In this document: positions 13,090 to 20,857 of the stretch, one piece after another
How positions within the stretch are numbered: the stretch's first letter is position 1
Layout: the number at the start of each line of letters is the position of its first letter
Virus record (IMG/VR): IMGVR_UViG_3300044940_000178
Coordinates: 1 to 37,717 of that record
DNA length: 37,717 bases
Direction: 5' to 3' (one strand)
DNA from: a virus
The notes under the pieces: generated by a model
Database searches by the model: none
What the model was told of the DNA's origin: nothing
Seen by the model: the letters and a program-made list of their open reading frames with translations, nothing else
Translations under genes and position numbers: made by a program

Positions 13090-13763
13090 CAGCCGAGACT
13101 CTCAGTCAGCAGCCCGCATGCGTCGATCTTGCGCGTGTCGGGCAGGTGCATGTGCTCGATGCACCCGCGCATCTGCGCGAGCTGAGCGAGCGTCAGTCGT
13201 CTGTCTGGCGGCGCGACACGACGCGGGATAGCGATCCTCGAGTCGCGCGCCGCGGCGAGCGTCTCCGCGAGCCAGCGCCACGACTCGAGCAGCTCGTCTG
13301 ACGGCCGCATGCACTCGATGCGCTGTCCGTCCACGCGCCGCACTACCGTCTGTCCGTGCGCGCCGAGCCGAGCTGCCTGCCGTGCGGTGCCAGGCCACAT
13401 GCACTCGACGCCGATGGAGCGCGTGATCGTGGGCCGGTGTCCGACGTGGACTGCCGCGTGCGCGAGATCGAGATGCTGCCAGATGAGTCCGTCCCATGCG
13501 ACGGAGAAATGCACTGACACCGACAGGTCGCCGCCGTCAGCTGCTCGCCGCGACTCCATCGCGCGCCACAGCCGCGGTCCCGCAGTCGGGCCCTCGCGCG
13601 TGTGCCCAGCCGTCCAGTGCCCCACCAGCAGCTCGATGGGGTAGCGGCGCGGGCGTGTCTCGCGTCCGGCAGTCCACCATGCACTCGAGTCGCGAATGAC
13701 GCGCTCGGTGCCCGGCAGTACGATTCCGTCGATGATGATGCCGCGCTCGATGATGTCAGTCAT
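13077..13763 (-). CDS. N-acetylmuramoyl-L-alanine amidase endolysin
   Basis: This 228-residue protein has the Amidase_2 layout: VGHWTAG (H49, first zinc ligand), DGLIWQHLDL (91-100), AAVHVGH (H106), GVE (E120), and near the C-terminus HMHLPDTRKIDACG, matching the third ligand and the K-x-D-P-like motif of T7-lysozyme relatives. It should cut the amide bond between muramic acid and the stem peptide at lysis. It has no signal peptide, so a holin is needed. It is the last gene of the late operon and its start overlaps the phosphoesterase stop (ATGA at 13760-13763). Confidence 0.85.
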   Translation of the reverse strand: MTDIIERGIIIDGIVLPGTERVIRDSSAWWTAGRETRPRRYPIELLVGHWTAGHTREGPTAGPRLWRAMESRRAADGGDLSVSVHFSVAWDGLIWQHLDLAHAAVHVGHRPTITRSIGVECMWPGTARQAARLGAHGQTVVRRVDGQRIECMRPSDELLESWRWLAETLAAARDSRIAIPRRVAPPDRRLTLAQLAQMRGCIEHMHLPDTRKIDACGLLTESLGWPSV

Positions 13764-15097
13764 GGCTCTCCGATCTCCCGCACGCGCGGGATGACGCTGT
13801 CGAGACTCGCGTCGTCGTCTGCCTGCGCCACCTCGACGACGCGCAGATCGCCGACTGCGTGCCGTGCAGTGCTCTCCCAGATCATCTGAGCTGGCCGCGA
13901 GCCGTGGACTCCGTACGCCCCCTGCGCGTACGCCGCGGTGCCGCACATGCTGCCATTGACGACGATGTCCGCGCCGTCCTCGAGCGCGACGCGTAGCGGG
14001 ACGTGATAGTGCCCGAGGGCAAGCGCGCGAATCGGGGGCAGCGACTGCGACGCACGCGCCGCGTTCCACTGGCGCAACTGTGCTGCGATCTGGTGTGCAT
14101 GCACCGTGCGCCCCGGCGAGCCAGCACGCACTACCGTGTCTCCGTGCGTGAGCGCGCATGTGGCGCCGCCCGGTGCTTGCCACGTCGCATACGGTGTGCG
14201 TGGGATAGTCCACGTCACACCGACGTCATGAGCGAATATCGCCTCGAGACAGCGGTAGAGCACCGTGACTGCGCCGTCCCACTTCGACGCGACGGCGCGC
14301 CCAGTCTGGTGCGGCCACCGTCCGTGATTGCCCGGCACGCAGACTACATCGACGCGCGAAAACGCGCTCCGCAGATACGCGATGGCGTGCGTCAGTATCT
14401 GCCGCGCACCGTCGAGCTGCGCCGCGAGCGCATCGTGCTCGCGCATCGGGCCGTGTATCTCGCCCTCGATGATGTCGCCGCCGAGCAGCAGACGGCACGT
14501 CGAGCTGTCGCGGTGAGCGGGCTTGTACGCTGCCGCCTCTCGCACGACATACGCAGTGCGGCGAGCCGCCTCCACCCAGCCGTACTGCGAGCCGGGCACC
14601 TCGCGTGAGTCGATGCGGAGTCCGTAGTGCATGTCCGAGAGCAGCACGACGACTTCGCGATCTCCGGTGTACCCGATATGCGCTGTGCGCGGTGCGTCGT
14701 ACTGCACCGGTGGCGTGTCTCTGATGGCCGCGACGAGCGCGCGAGACACTCTGTCTGTCCAGTGCTCCGCGTCGCCGACGAGCCGCTCGAGCCGTCGAGC
14801 ATGTAGCAAATCACGTTGCGTCGCGCGTCTCTCGCCCAGCTCCGCTGCCGTCGGAGTCTCGTCGCCAGACGGTATGTCCGTCTCAAGTGCCGCTGCGGCC
14901 CGGCACCGCGCGTACCCTCCGCACGCCTCCCAGTCTCTGGGACCGGGCCAGTGCTCGTCTTGCTCGGTGCGGTGTGCTTCGACGAGTGAGCGCGGCACGT
15001 CGCACGGACGTTTGCCCGTTCGGGCAGCGACTTCGACGATCGTCCCGATGCACCACAGCCGGTGCTCCTCAGTACCCTTGACGGGTCTACGTTGCAT
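13760..15097 (-). CDS. Calcineurin-like metallophosphoesterase
   Basis: This 445-residue protein has all five metallophosphoesterase blocks: LLSDMHYG (D155, H157), LLLGGDIIEG (D208), VPGNHGR (N257, H258), LTHGDT, and LGHYHVP. The N-terminal ~140 residues are helical and Arg/Glu-rich, perhaps DNA-contacting. Phage proteins of this class are thought to act as phosphodiesterases in DNA metabolism. Its place in the late operon beside lysis genes is unusual. The start at 15097 has GAGGAGC four bases upstream; 15109 is the alternative. Confidence 0.88.
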   Translation of the reverse strand: MQRRPVKGTEEHRLWCIGTIVEVAARTGKRPCDVPRSLVEAHRTEQDEHWPGPRDWEACGGYARCRAAAALETDIPSGDETPTAAELGERRATQRDLLHARRLERLVGDAEHWTDRVSRALVAAIRDTPPVQYDAPRTAHIGYTGDREVVVLLSDMHYGLRIDSREVPGSQYGWVEAARRTAYVVREAAAYKPAHRDSSTCRLLLGGDIIEGEIHGPMREHDALAAQLDGARQILTHAIAYLRSAFSRVDVVCVPGNHGRWPHQTGRAVASKWDGAVTVLYRCLEAIFAHDVGVTWTIPRTPYATWQAPGGATCALTHGDTVVRAGSPGRTVHAHQIAAQLRQWNAARASQSLPPIRALALGHYHVPLRVALEDGADIVVNGSMCGTAAYAQGAYGVHGSRPAQMIWESTARHAVGDLRVVEVAQADDDASLDSVIPRVREIGEP

Positions 15098-15440
15098 CCA
15101 GCTCCTCATCGAGGATGTCGTCTATCTCGCGTCTGACGCGGGACCACTCCGGCCCGTGATCTGCGATGTCGTGTCCGTATCGCCGCCACGCGATGACGTG
15201 CGCTATCTCGTGACGTATCGTGTCCTCGCGTTCGTCTGGCGTGCATCGGGCAAACACGCACTCGTCAATCACGATGACGGCGTGCGTGTCCCACGTGAAC
15301 GCGACAGCATGCACTTCGAGCGTTGGGTGCGGCAGTGGGTGACGGGACCAGGCGACTGTCAGCGAGTCCGCATCTCCGGTGAGCTGCTCCATGAGCGCGC
15401 GGGCGTGGCGCTCTACGCGCTGCCGCTCACGTGCTCTCAT
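15087..15440 (-). CDS. SprT-like zinc metallopeptidase domain protein
   Basis: This 117-residue protein has TIRHEIAHVIAW (H77, E78, H81) and downstream HGPEW (H95), the HExxH...H arrangement of SprT-like and related gluzincin-fold peptidases. The size corresponds to the catalytic domain alone. ATG 15440 overlaps the upstream stop (ATGA) and has GGGGGGAC before it. It could process virion or host proteins, or may be inactive apart from zinc binding. It has no signal peptide. Confidence 0.75.
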   Translation of the reverse strand: MRARERQRVERHARALMEQLTGDADSLTVAWSRHPLPHPTLEVHAVAFTWDTHAVIVIDECVFARCTPDEREDTIRHEIAHVIAWRRYGHDIADHGPEWSRVRREIDDILDEELDAT

Positions 15441-15625
15441 GCGTCCCCCCAGCTCCCAGTTACCCACGCCCACCCGAGCAGCACGCACTGCTCGTGTGTC
15501 AGTGCGACGGGCTCTTCATCGTCGTATGCGTCGAGCAGCATGAGCGAGACGACGACGTCTGCAACGTCGGCCGGATTGTCCCGGAGTCGTCTCGCCGCAG
15601 CTGACAGCACACGCCGCGAGATCAC
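15437..15625 (-). CDS. Small 62-aa protein of unknown function
   Basis: GTG 15625 overlaps the upstream stop (GTGA). The product (VISRRVLSAAARRLRDNPAD...) is helical: basic N-terminus, then DVADVVVSLMLLDAYDDEEP and HEQCVLLGWAWV. The hydrophobic stretches are too short or acidic for a clear membrane span. It is part of a run of coupled small genes between the tail and lysis blocks. Confidence 0.5.
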   Translation of the reverse strand: MISRRVLSAAARRLRDNPADVADVVVSLMLLDAYDDEEPVALTHEQCVLLGWAWVTGSWGDA

Positions 15626-15807
15626 TGCGTCACCCGTGCGTCGCGCAACTGCCGCTGCATGTCGCGTAGCCGAGTAGCGAGGACGTCGCGACAGTCCTCG
15701 ACTGGATGCCAGTACGACACGAGCGAGCCGGGCTCTCCATCGACGTCTGCGTCGCACACCGGACACCGCCCACGCCCGTCTGCTCCGACGTAGTGCTCGA
15801 CGCGCAT
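15622..15807 (-). CDS. Small zinc-ribbon-like protein
   Basis: This 61-residue protein is MRVEHYVGADGRGRCPVCDA followed by HPVEDCRDVL, giving a CPVC knuckle plus a His and Cys about 20 residues later, enough for one zinc site. ATG 15807 overlaps the stop of the upstream gene by one base (TGATG). Confidence 0.5.
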   Translation of the reverse strand: MRVEHYVGADGRGRCPVCDADVDGEPGSLVSYWHPVEDCRDVLATRLRDMQRQLRDARVTQ

Positions 15808-16103
15808 CACCGCTCCTCGATGCGGATCTCGATGGTGCGGTCGTCGATGTAACCAGTCGGTGCCGTAGTGACGCGACATCGGACGCGGTACGACTTGCCC
15901 ACCGTGCCTCCGTTCACTCGCACCGTTGCCACGCTGCCAGACAGCGAGCTTGCGCCGAGCGTGAGGCTCGAGTCCGGCGGACTGTCGATGGCCCACGTGG
16001 CAGTCGCAATCGACTCGCCCGCGAGGTCCTCGAGCCAAGCTGCCCATGAGATCGAGTACGGCAGTGACGCGTTCGGGTCCTTCGTTGCTCTTGCCAGTAT
16101 CAC
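15807..16103 (-). CDS. Phage fibre-tail adaptor-like protein
   Basis: The GTG start at 16103 follows GAGGAGGGCGGC. The 98-residue product matches a common phage pattern: ATKDPNASLPYSISWAAWLE, then ATWAIDSPPDSSLTL, VNGGTVGKSYRVRCRV and DDRTIEIRIEER. This is an Ig-like strand protein found beside tail-fibre genes and often named fibre-tail adaptor. The start overlaps the stop of the Ala/Ser-rich protein (GTGA). Confidence 0.7.
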   Translation of the reverse strand: MILARATKDPNASLPYSISWAAWLEDLAGESIATATWAIDSPPDSSLTLGASSLSGSVATVRVNGGTVGKSYRVRCRVTTAPTGYIDDRTIEIRIEER

Positions 16104-16879
16104 GCCGCCCTCCTCACTTGCTGTGCCGGAGGCACGACGTACACGCGCGACTCCGACTGCACACTCGATGTACGCCGAGACGGCGGGGCCGTCCACCGTC
16201 GAGCATCGGACGCCACATCGTACATGCGTGGCTCGGGAGACACGTGCCACGTCAGCGTGGGATCGGCCACCAGCTCGATGTCGATGTCGCCGGACGACAC
16301 GCAGACGACGGACACGAGCGCGCTGCCGTCAGCACGCACGTCCGCGGATGCGCTCGACGACGTGACGACTGCGACATCGCCGGCTGCGCTGCACGCGACG
16401 TCGGCAGACGTCGTGGCAGACGCAGTGACGGAGATGCTCGCGCTCGCCGTCGCGACTGCCTCGGCGAGGGCCGAGCTCGACGAGCTGACGCTGGCCGTCG
16501 CGGATGCGACTGCCTCCACATCGCTGCCCACGCCGGCCGTCGCGCTCGACGACACGCCCACGTCGGCCGATGCTGCCGCGTCCACATCCGCGCTCGCGCT
16601 CGACGCGCACGTGACAGTGAGCTGCACCGATGCGCTCGCGTCTACGTCTGCGCCCGCCGAGGCGCTCGTCGACAGAGACGCCGTCGCCGACGCGGACGCT
16701 TGCGCCTCCGCGTACGCGCTCGCCGAGCCTGTGAGCGAGACGCTCGCGCTCGCAGTCGCCGCGATGTCGGACTGCGCGCCGAGCAGCTCGACGTCGAAGA
16801 GGAGGAGGGCGTCGCCGAGATCGCCAGCCAGGCGAGCTAGTCGAGTGCGCGCGTGCTGGTCGATAGACGGCGAGCCCAT
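16100..16879 (-). CDS. Ala/Ser/Val-rich low-complexity virion protein, likely fibre
   Basis: In this 259-residue protein, residues ~40-190 consist almost entirely of Ala, Ser, Thr, Val and Asp in alternating pattern (ATASASVSLTGSASAYAEAQ and similar) with a rough period near 14 residues. Alternating small/beta-branched residues suggest a beta-helix or fibrous shaft. The ends are normal: an N-terminal helix (RTRLARLAGDLGDALLLFD) and a C-terminal region with TLTWHVSPEPRMYDV. Beside the fibre-tail adaptor and tail genes, a fibre or decoration role is likely. The G+C-rich repeats leave several frames open on the other strand; this frame has the operon context. Confidence 0.65.
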   Translation of the reverse strand: MGSPSIDQHARTRLARLAGDLGDALLLFDVELLGAQSDIAATASASVSLTGSASAYAEAQASASATASLSTSASAGADVDASASVQLTVTCASSASADVDAAASADVGVSSSATAGVGSDVEAVASATASVSSSSSALAEAVATASASISVTASATTSADVACSAAGDVAVVTSSSASADVRADGSALVSVVCVSSGDIDIELVADPTLTWHVSPEPRMYDVASDARRWTAPPSRRTSSVQSESRVYVVPPAQQVRRAA

Positions 16880-16880
16880 G

Positions 16881-17705
16881 TCACGCAGTTCCGATCGTCA
16901 CCGAGCCGGTGAGCGAGCCAGTGCTCGTCGTCGTGCAGAGCACAAGGAACGAGAGACACGCGTCGTCATGCACAGTCGGCGCGCCGAGACGAGCCCAGTC
17001 GTACAAGTCTCCGTAGTTCGCCACCGGGGGCAGTGCGAAAGGCGCAATCTCGCGCGTCGCCGTGACGCCGAAGCTGCCAGCAGTGCCAGTCGATGCGGAG
17101 AGAGTCACGCTCTGCACGCTCTTGATCGGAAGCGGCGTGGCCGTCTGGGGGATGATCTGGAAGATGCGGCTCGCCTGATTGGCTGGCGAAGCGCCGCCGA
17201 AACTGAGCGTTGTCGTACGACTCGTGTTGCCTGAGTCGGTGTACGTGACTGTAGCGGTGACGGCCGTCGTGCCAACTGACGTGTAAATCTCGAGCCACCA
17301 CGTGACGTCCGAGTAGTTCGTCGCGCATCGCGTACCGGCAAGCGTCGAGACGTCCACATCGACTGTCTGCGCCGAAGTCGATGTGCCGCTCAGTCCGCCC
17401 ATGTGCGCGAGCCGGTCGACGAGCACGACGAGCGGGCCAGCGTTAGAACTGGCGAGCGCCGCGCGCAGTACTGCATTGCGCTGGCCGCTGCCAGGAGTGG
17501 CGATCGAGCCGAGACTGCCAGCAAGCGCATCGGTGCATACGGCGGCAGCGCCTGGGACTGCGCCCTGCGTCGGCGTGCCAGTAGCGCGCCACATCGACGT
17601 CCACCCGCCGGTGGCTTGCGTCGCGATCGACGCCTTGATCACCGGATACGTCACCGCGCTCGCGAGCGCAGCGACGATCTCGTCACGCGTGACGATGCCC
17701 GCCAC
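16881..17705 (-). CDS. Phage structural protein (tail/virion)
   Basis: This 274-residue protein begins MAGIVTRDEIVAALASAVTY and continues with strand-rich, Ser/Thr/Gly-rich sequence, WWLEIYTSVGTTAVTATVTY and a late RIFQIIPQTATPLPIKSVQ. It resembles a family of conserved phage structural proteins found near the fibre-tail adaptor. GTG 17705 follows the previous stop after one base. The exact position in the particle is not evident. Confidence 0.65.
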   Translation of the reverse strand: MAGIVTRDEIVAALASAVTYPVIKASIATQATGGWTSMWRATGTPTQGAVPGAAAVCTDALAGSLGSIATPGSGQRNAVLRAALASSNAGPLVVLVDRLAHMGGLSGTSTSAQTVDVDVSTLAGTRCATNYSDVTWWLEIYTSVGTTAVTATVTYTDSGNTSRTTTLSFGGASPANQASRIFQIIPQTATPLPIKSVQSVTLSASTGTAGSFGVTATREIAPFALPPVANYGDLYDWARLGAPTVHDDACLSFLVLCTTTSTGSLTGSVTIGTA

Positions 17706-17706
17706 G

Positions 17707-18120
17707 TCACGCCCCGCCGACAGTGAGCGTCCACGACGACACGTAGACGCGCTGCCCAGACACGATGTCTGCGTTCACCTGCTGGAGCACCATGTCGCCA
17801 GTGCCAGGGTTGGTGCCGGTGACGGTGCCTTGCACGTGACACACGGTGCCGTCAGACGACATGATCTCGTAGTGCCCCGCGGTGCCAGTCGCGTCTGCCG
17901 TGAGGTCCTCCCACGTGCCCGAGAGCGAGAGCGCGCCGCCCGAGGACGAGGCCCAGTTGCTCGGCAGCGTCATCGACGCGAGCACCGTGCCTGTGCGTGA
18001 CGCGGCACAGTTGGTGGGAGGCGCACCCGTGCGGATGCGGAGAATCGGCGAAGTGCCGATGGTGTCCTCGACGGCTTGTGCCATCGCGGTGCGGACAGTG
18101 GTGCTGAGCTGAATAGCCAT
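17707..18120 (-). CDS. Small phage virion protein
   Basis: This 137-residue protein is MAIQLSTTVRTAMAQAVEDT, then LRIRTGAPPTNC, GTVLASMTLPSNW, and IVSGQRVYVSSWTLTVGGA at the end. This matches a common family of small strand-rich virion proteins (N-terminal helix followed by a jelly-roll-like domain). ATG 18120 is chosen because family homology begins there. Confidence 0.65.
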   Translation of the reverse strand: MAIQLSTTVRTAMAQAVEDTIGTSPILRIRTGAPPTNCAASRTGTVLASMTLPSNWASSSGGALSLSGTWEDLTADATGTAGHYEIMSSDGTVCHVQGTVTGTNPGTGDMVLQQVNADIVSGQRVYVSSWTLTVGGA

Positions 18121-18124
18121 GGTG

Positions 18125-18385
18125 TCAGTCCTCCGAGTGATCGAGTCCGTTGGCTCGATCGAGTGGCGGCGGCGCGCTCTGCTGCGAGAGCATCGCGCGC
18201 ATGATGGCGAGCACGACAGAGCCGACAGCACCGATGCCAGTGAGCAGATCGGCTCGCTGCTCTGGAGACGCGAGCGCCCACACTGCCGTCATCGACGCGA
18301 GCACGCCGAGCAGTACGACTGCGGTGGGCCACTCGATGCGTGGCACGCGCATCGGGCCACGGGGTGGTGAAGCGTGTATCGTCAT
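18125..18385 (-). CDS. Holin-like protein with two membrane spans
   Basis: This 86-residue protein has two hydrophobic helices, at ~21-39 and ~47-63, with a short polar turn between (SPEQRAD) and a charged C-terminus (LDRANGLDHSED). Size and topology fit a class II holin. It is coupled by ATGA to the following coiled-coil membrane protein. The endolysin lies ~4 kb downstream in the same operon, so the lysis genes are split. Confidence 0.6.
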   Translation of the reverse strand: MTIHASPPRGPMRVPRIEWPTAVVLLGVLASMTAVWALASPEQRADLLTGIGAVGSVVLAIMRAMLSQQSAPPPLDRANGLDHSED

Positions 18386-18765
18386 CGCCTGTCTCCGTCA
18401 TGCATGCGCTCTGCGAGCAGCTCTTGCGTGAGTGTCATGTGCCTCCCAGTCGTCTCCCGTCGCGGCGCTCGCGGCGGCGCGGGGATGACACCGCGCGACG
18501 ACGAGATGGCATCGCGCAGGCCCTCTGCCTCGTCGATGAGCGCGTCGCGTTGTGACTTGAGCTGCCGCACCTCGGCCTCGAGCTCGGCGACGCGCGCCTC
18601 GAGCGCACGCACGCGGTCGAGCAGCGACTGCACGAGCGAAGCGCTGGCGTCTGCGCGTCGCCTCAGCACGTATGCGACGGAGTTGATCAACGCCGCGATG
18701 GCGAGCGCCACGGCTCCCGCGTCCATCGCGCCGACGCGCGAGAGCAGCTCGAGCACCTCGCTCAC
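18382..18765 (-). CDS. Membrane-anchored coiled-coil protein, holin or spanin-like
   Basis: This 127-residue protein has one hydrophobic helix (~15-34, GAVALAIAALINSVAYVL), then a long coiled coil (~42-88, SLLDRVRALEARVAELEAEV) and a Pro/Arg-rich tail. An N-terminal anchor followed by a periplasmic coiled coil is the plan of inner-membrane spanins. The lipoprotein at 512-745 could be a remote outer-membrane partner, but that is speculative. Confidence 0.5.
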   Translation of the reverse strand: MSEVLELLSRVGAMDAGAVALAIAALINSVAYVLRRRADASASLVQSLLDRVRALEARVAELEAEVRQLKSQRDALIDEAEGLRDAISSSRGVIPAPPRAPRRETTGRHMTLTQELLAERMHDGDRR

Positions 18766-19148
18766 GGCCCCTCCGACTCGGACAGCCCGAAGCGCAGAGC
18801 GCCAGTCGTGCCCGTCGCCACGTGCGAGAAGTGAGTCCAGTCCGGCGCGAGACGGATGCGCTGCGGCAGAGCGCCAGCGCCGAGGTACAGATGCGGAGTG
18901 CCAGCCGCTGGAGTGAGCGACTCACCGGTGCGCGTGTCGCGGTCGGCGAGCGCGACAGACACCGTCGCACCGCCGAAACGGACAGCCGCATCCACAGCCG
19001 CGCCGGTGCCAGCGGTGGACTGAAACCATGCGAATCGCCCGCGCATGTCAGCGGGAATCTCGCAGCGCTCCGCAGTCGTCACTGTGCTTCGCGCATGCGG
19101 TGTGCCGCGCGACTGATCTGCTTCTCCCCTGATGAGCCGATCTGACAT
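18762..19148 (-). CDS. Small structural protein of the tail region
   Basis: This 128-residue protein starts at ATG 19148 after GGAGGAATC. It is strand-rich (RFAWFQSTAGTGAAVDAAVR, GGATVSVALADRDTRTGESL, GALRFGLSESEGP), typical of tail-tip or decoration proteins. Start and stop couple to neighbours. No specific family is recognised. Confidence 0.5.
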   Translation of the reverse strand: MSDRLIRGEADQSRGTPHARSTVTTAERCEIPADMRGRFAWFQSTAGTGAAVDAAVRFGGATVSVALADRDTRTGESLTPAAGTPHLYLGAGALPQRIRLAPDWTHFSHVATGTTGALRFGLSESEGP

Positions 19149-19157
19149 GATTCCTCC

Positions 19158-20195
19158 TCACTCCGTCTCGTACACGCACCACCCGAACACCTGGAGGGCA
19201 CCAGTCCCGGCCGTCCTCCTTGCCTCAATCTGCACCGTATCGTAGCCCGCAGTCGGAATGCCGAGCACCTGATCGGGGTCCTCGCATCGAATGTTCACAG
19301 CGGCAGTAGAGTACCACGCGGGCGTCGTGGCGGAAAGCGGAACGCTGACCCACGCGCCGGCTCCACCGCTGCCCGTCACCATCCGCCACTGGGAGCTCGT
19401 CGATGCATCACTGTTCCGCGCGTAGATGTCCATGCGGCAATGAGTCAGCGGGTTTCTGTCTCGGCGAGGTAGCACTCTCGCCGGAATACGGAGCAGCGCG
19501 ACTGGAGACGTCGATGTGATGTCGAGCCGCTGTCCGAAGCGCGACAGCAGCACGCCGCGGCGAGTCGGGTAGCTGACTGTGATGTCGTGCGCCAGCCGAG
19601 CGACACCCCCGACAGAATCCGCCTGCGCTGTGCTCGAGTCGAGAATCGGGCGGCGCGCGAAGATGGTGTCGAGCGCTATGCCGAGGTCCGGCGAAACGCG
19701 ATTGAGGTGGGAGCGTGGCAGCTCCCAGCACGCGCACGACTCGATGAACATAGTACCTACTGTCGGTGTCACCGTGATCGTCAGCTCGGTGACGTTCGTT
19801 GTGCGTGTCAGCGGCGTAGCGCCCTCGACGACGACAATCGGACGGCGTGCTCCCAGAGCACTGTCTGTGTACGCGCTGCTCACCCACGCCGGATCTGCGC
19901 CAGCAGCGACTGACACGGCTGACGCAGTGCCACCAGATGCACGAACCTCGATGGCCCACACACGCGCGATGGCGCGCCCGGACAGCGGCGCTCGGTATCT
20001 GAGCGTGACGGCATTCGACGTCTCCAGAGCCACGCGATGCGCGGGCACCACGACGCGGCCGCGCCCGGCCACCCAGTGCAGCAGCCTGGCGAGGTCGTGC
20101 CAGTCCGACGCCCGCACGGGCGCGCCTGCGAGGATGCCAGACAGACTCATCTGCGGCCTGTCGATCGGCACTGCACCGTCGCTGTACGCAGTCAC
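19158..20195 (-). CDS. Tail or fibre protein, strand-rich
   Basis: This 345-residue protein has its start at GTG 20195, which overlaps the upstream stop (GTGA) with GGAGG eight bases upstream; GTG 20201 is too near that site. It contains repeated strand segments (NAVTLRYRAPLSGRAIARVW, NVTELTITVTPTVGTMFIES, GALQVFGWCVYETE), consistent with carbohydrate-binding or virion surface domains. No specific family is recognised. Confidence 0.55.
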   Translation of the reverse strand: MTAYSDGAVPIDRPQMSLSGILAGAPVRASDWHDLARLLHWVAGRGRVVVPAHRVALETSNAVTLRYRAPLSGRAIARVWAIEVRASGGTASAVSVAAGADPAWVSSAYTDSALGARRPIVVVEGATPLTRTTNVTELTITVTPTVGTMFIESCACWELPRSHLNRVSPDLGIALDTIFARRPILDSSTAQADSVGGVARLAHDITVSYPTRRGVLLSRFGQRLDITSTSPVALLRIPARVLPRRDRNPLTHCRMDIYARNSDASTSSQWRMVTGSGGAGAWVSVPLSATTPAWYSTAAVNIRCEDPDQVLGIPTAGYDTVQIEARRTAGTGALQVFGWCVYETE

Positions 20196-20857
20196 GTCCA
20201 CACCTCCGCGATGTGCAGAGCTACTACCTCAGCGAACGCGCCAATGTCGTCGGAGCGAACGAACACCCCAATCTCCACCTGCGCCGTGATGGCGCTGGAC
20301 GCTTCGCCGCCAGGCTCCGTCAGCGTGTCAATCGTCCGCATGTACGCTTCGATAGAAGCTGGCGTGAACATGATGTACCCCGGGCCGTCTGGAGTCAGCC
20401 AGGCAGGCACGCTGCTCGTGCAAGTGTAGATGACGGCTCTGTCTCCGCTGACAATCTCGGACTCATCGAGCAAAATCGGCATCGCACCTGGGCGCGTGAC
20501 GAGCACAGCGAACTGCGCCTGGTCTTCCGCTGCACCAGCCATCGCCACTCTGAGCGTGTACGCATTCCGAGCGCCGTCCTGAATCATCGTAGACAGGCGC
20601 ACCGGGCCGAATGCAGCAATTCGTTCCCACTTCAAGTCTGCCGACACCGTGAGAATGCGATCCTCCGCGTTGCCCTGTGTCAGCGCCAAAACCGGACACG
20701 CCCACGACACAAGCACTTGAGCGCATGCCTGATCGGCTGCGTGGAGAGCGTTGTTGGCGATGCCGTCGCGCACGAGCGCCGCACCGAGCGGCTGGCCTTC
20801 GAGCGTCCAGTTGATCGACCAGTCTCGCCTACCGTCGCGCGGGTAAGAGCGCGTCAT
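20192..20857 (-). CDS. Tail-tip-region protein of unknown function
   Basis: This 221-residue protein is coupled at both ends. It contains WSINWTLEGQPLGAALVRDG, DLKWERIAAFGPVRLSTMIQ and EVGIFVRSDD-like strand segments. It lies directly after the large tail protein, so it is likely an assembly partner or tip component. The family is not recognised. Confidence 0.5.
   Translation of the reverse strand: MTRSYPRDGRRDWSINWTLEGQPLGAALVRDGIANNALHAADQACAQVLVSWACPVLALTQGNAEDRILTVSADLKWERIAAFGPVRLSTMIQDGARNAYTLRVAMAGAAEDQAQFAVLVTRPGAMPILLDESEIVSGDRAVIYTCTSSVPAWLTPDGPGYIMFTPASIEAYMRTIDTLTEPGGEASSAITAQVEIGVFVRSDDIGAFAEVVALHIAEVWT

Noticed and set aside
14631-15677. 348-codon rightward frame opposite phosphoesterase and SprT-like genes
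   Set aside because: Antisense to catalytic motifs; Ser/Thr/Ala-rich shadow.
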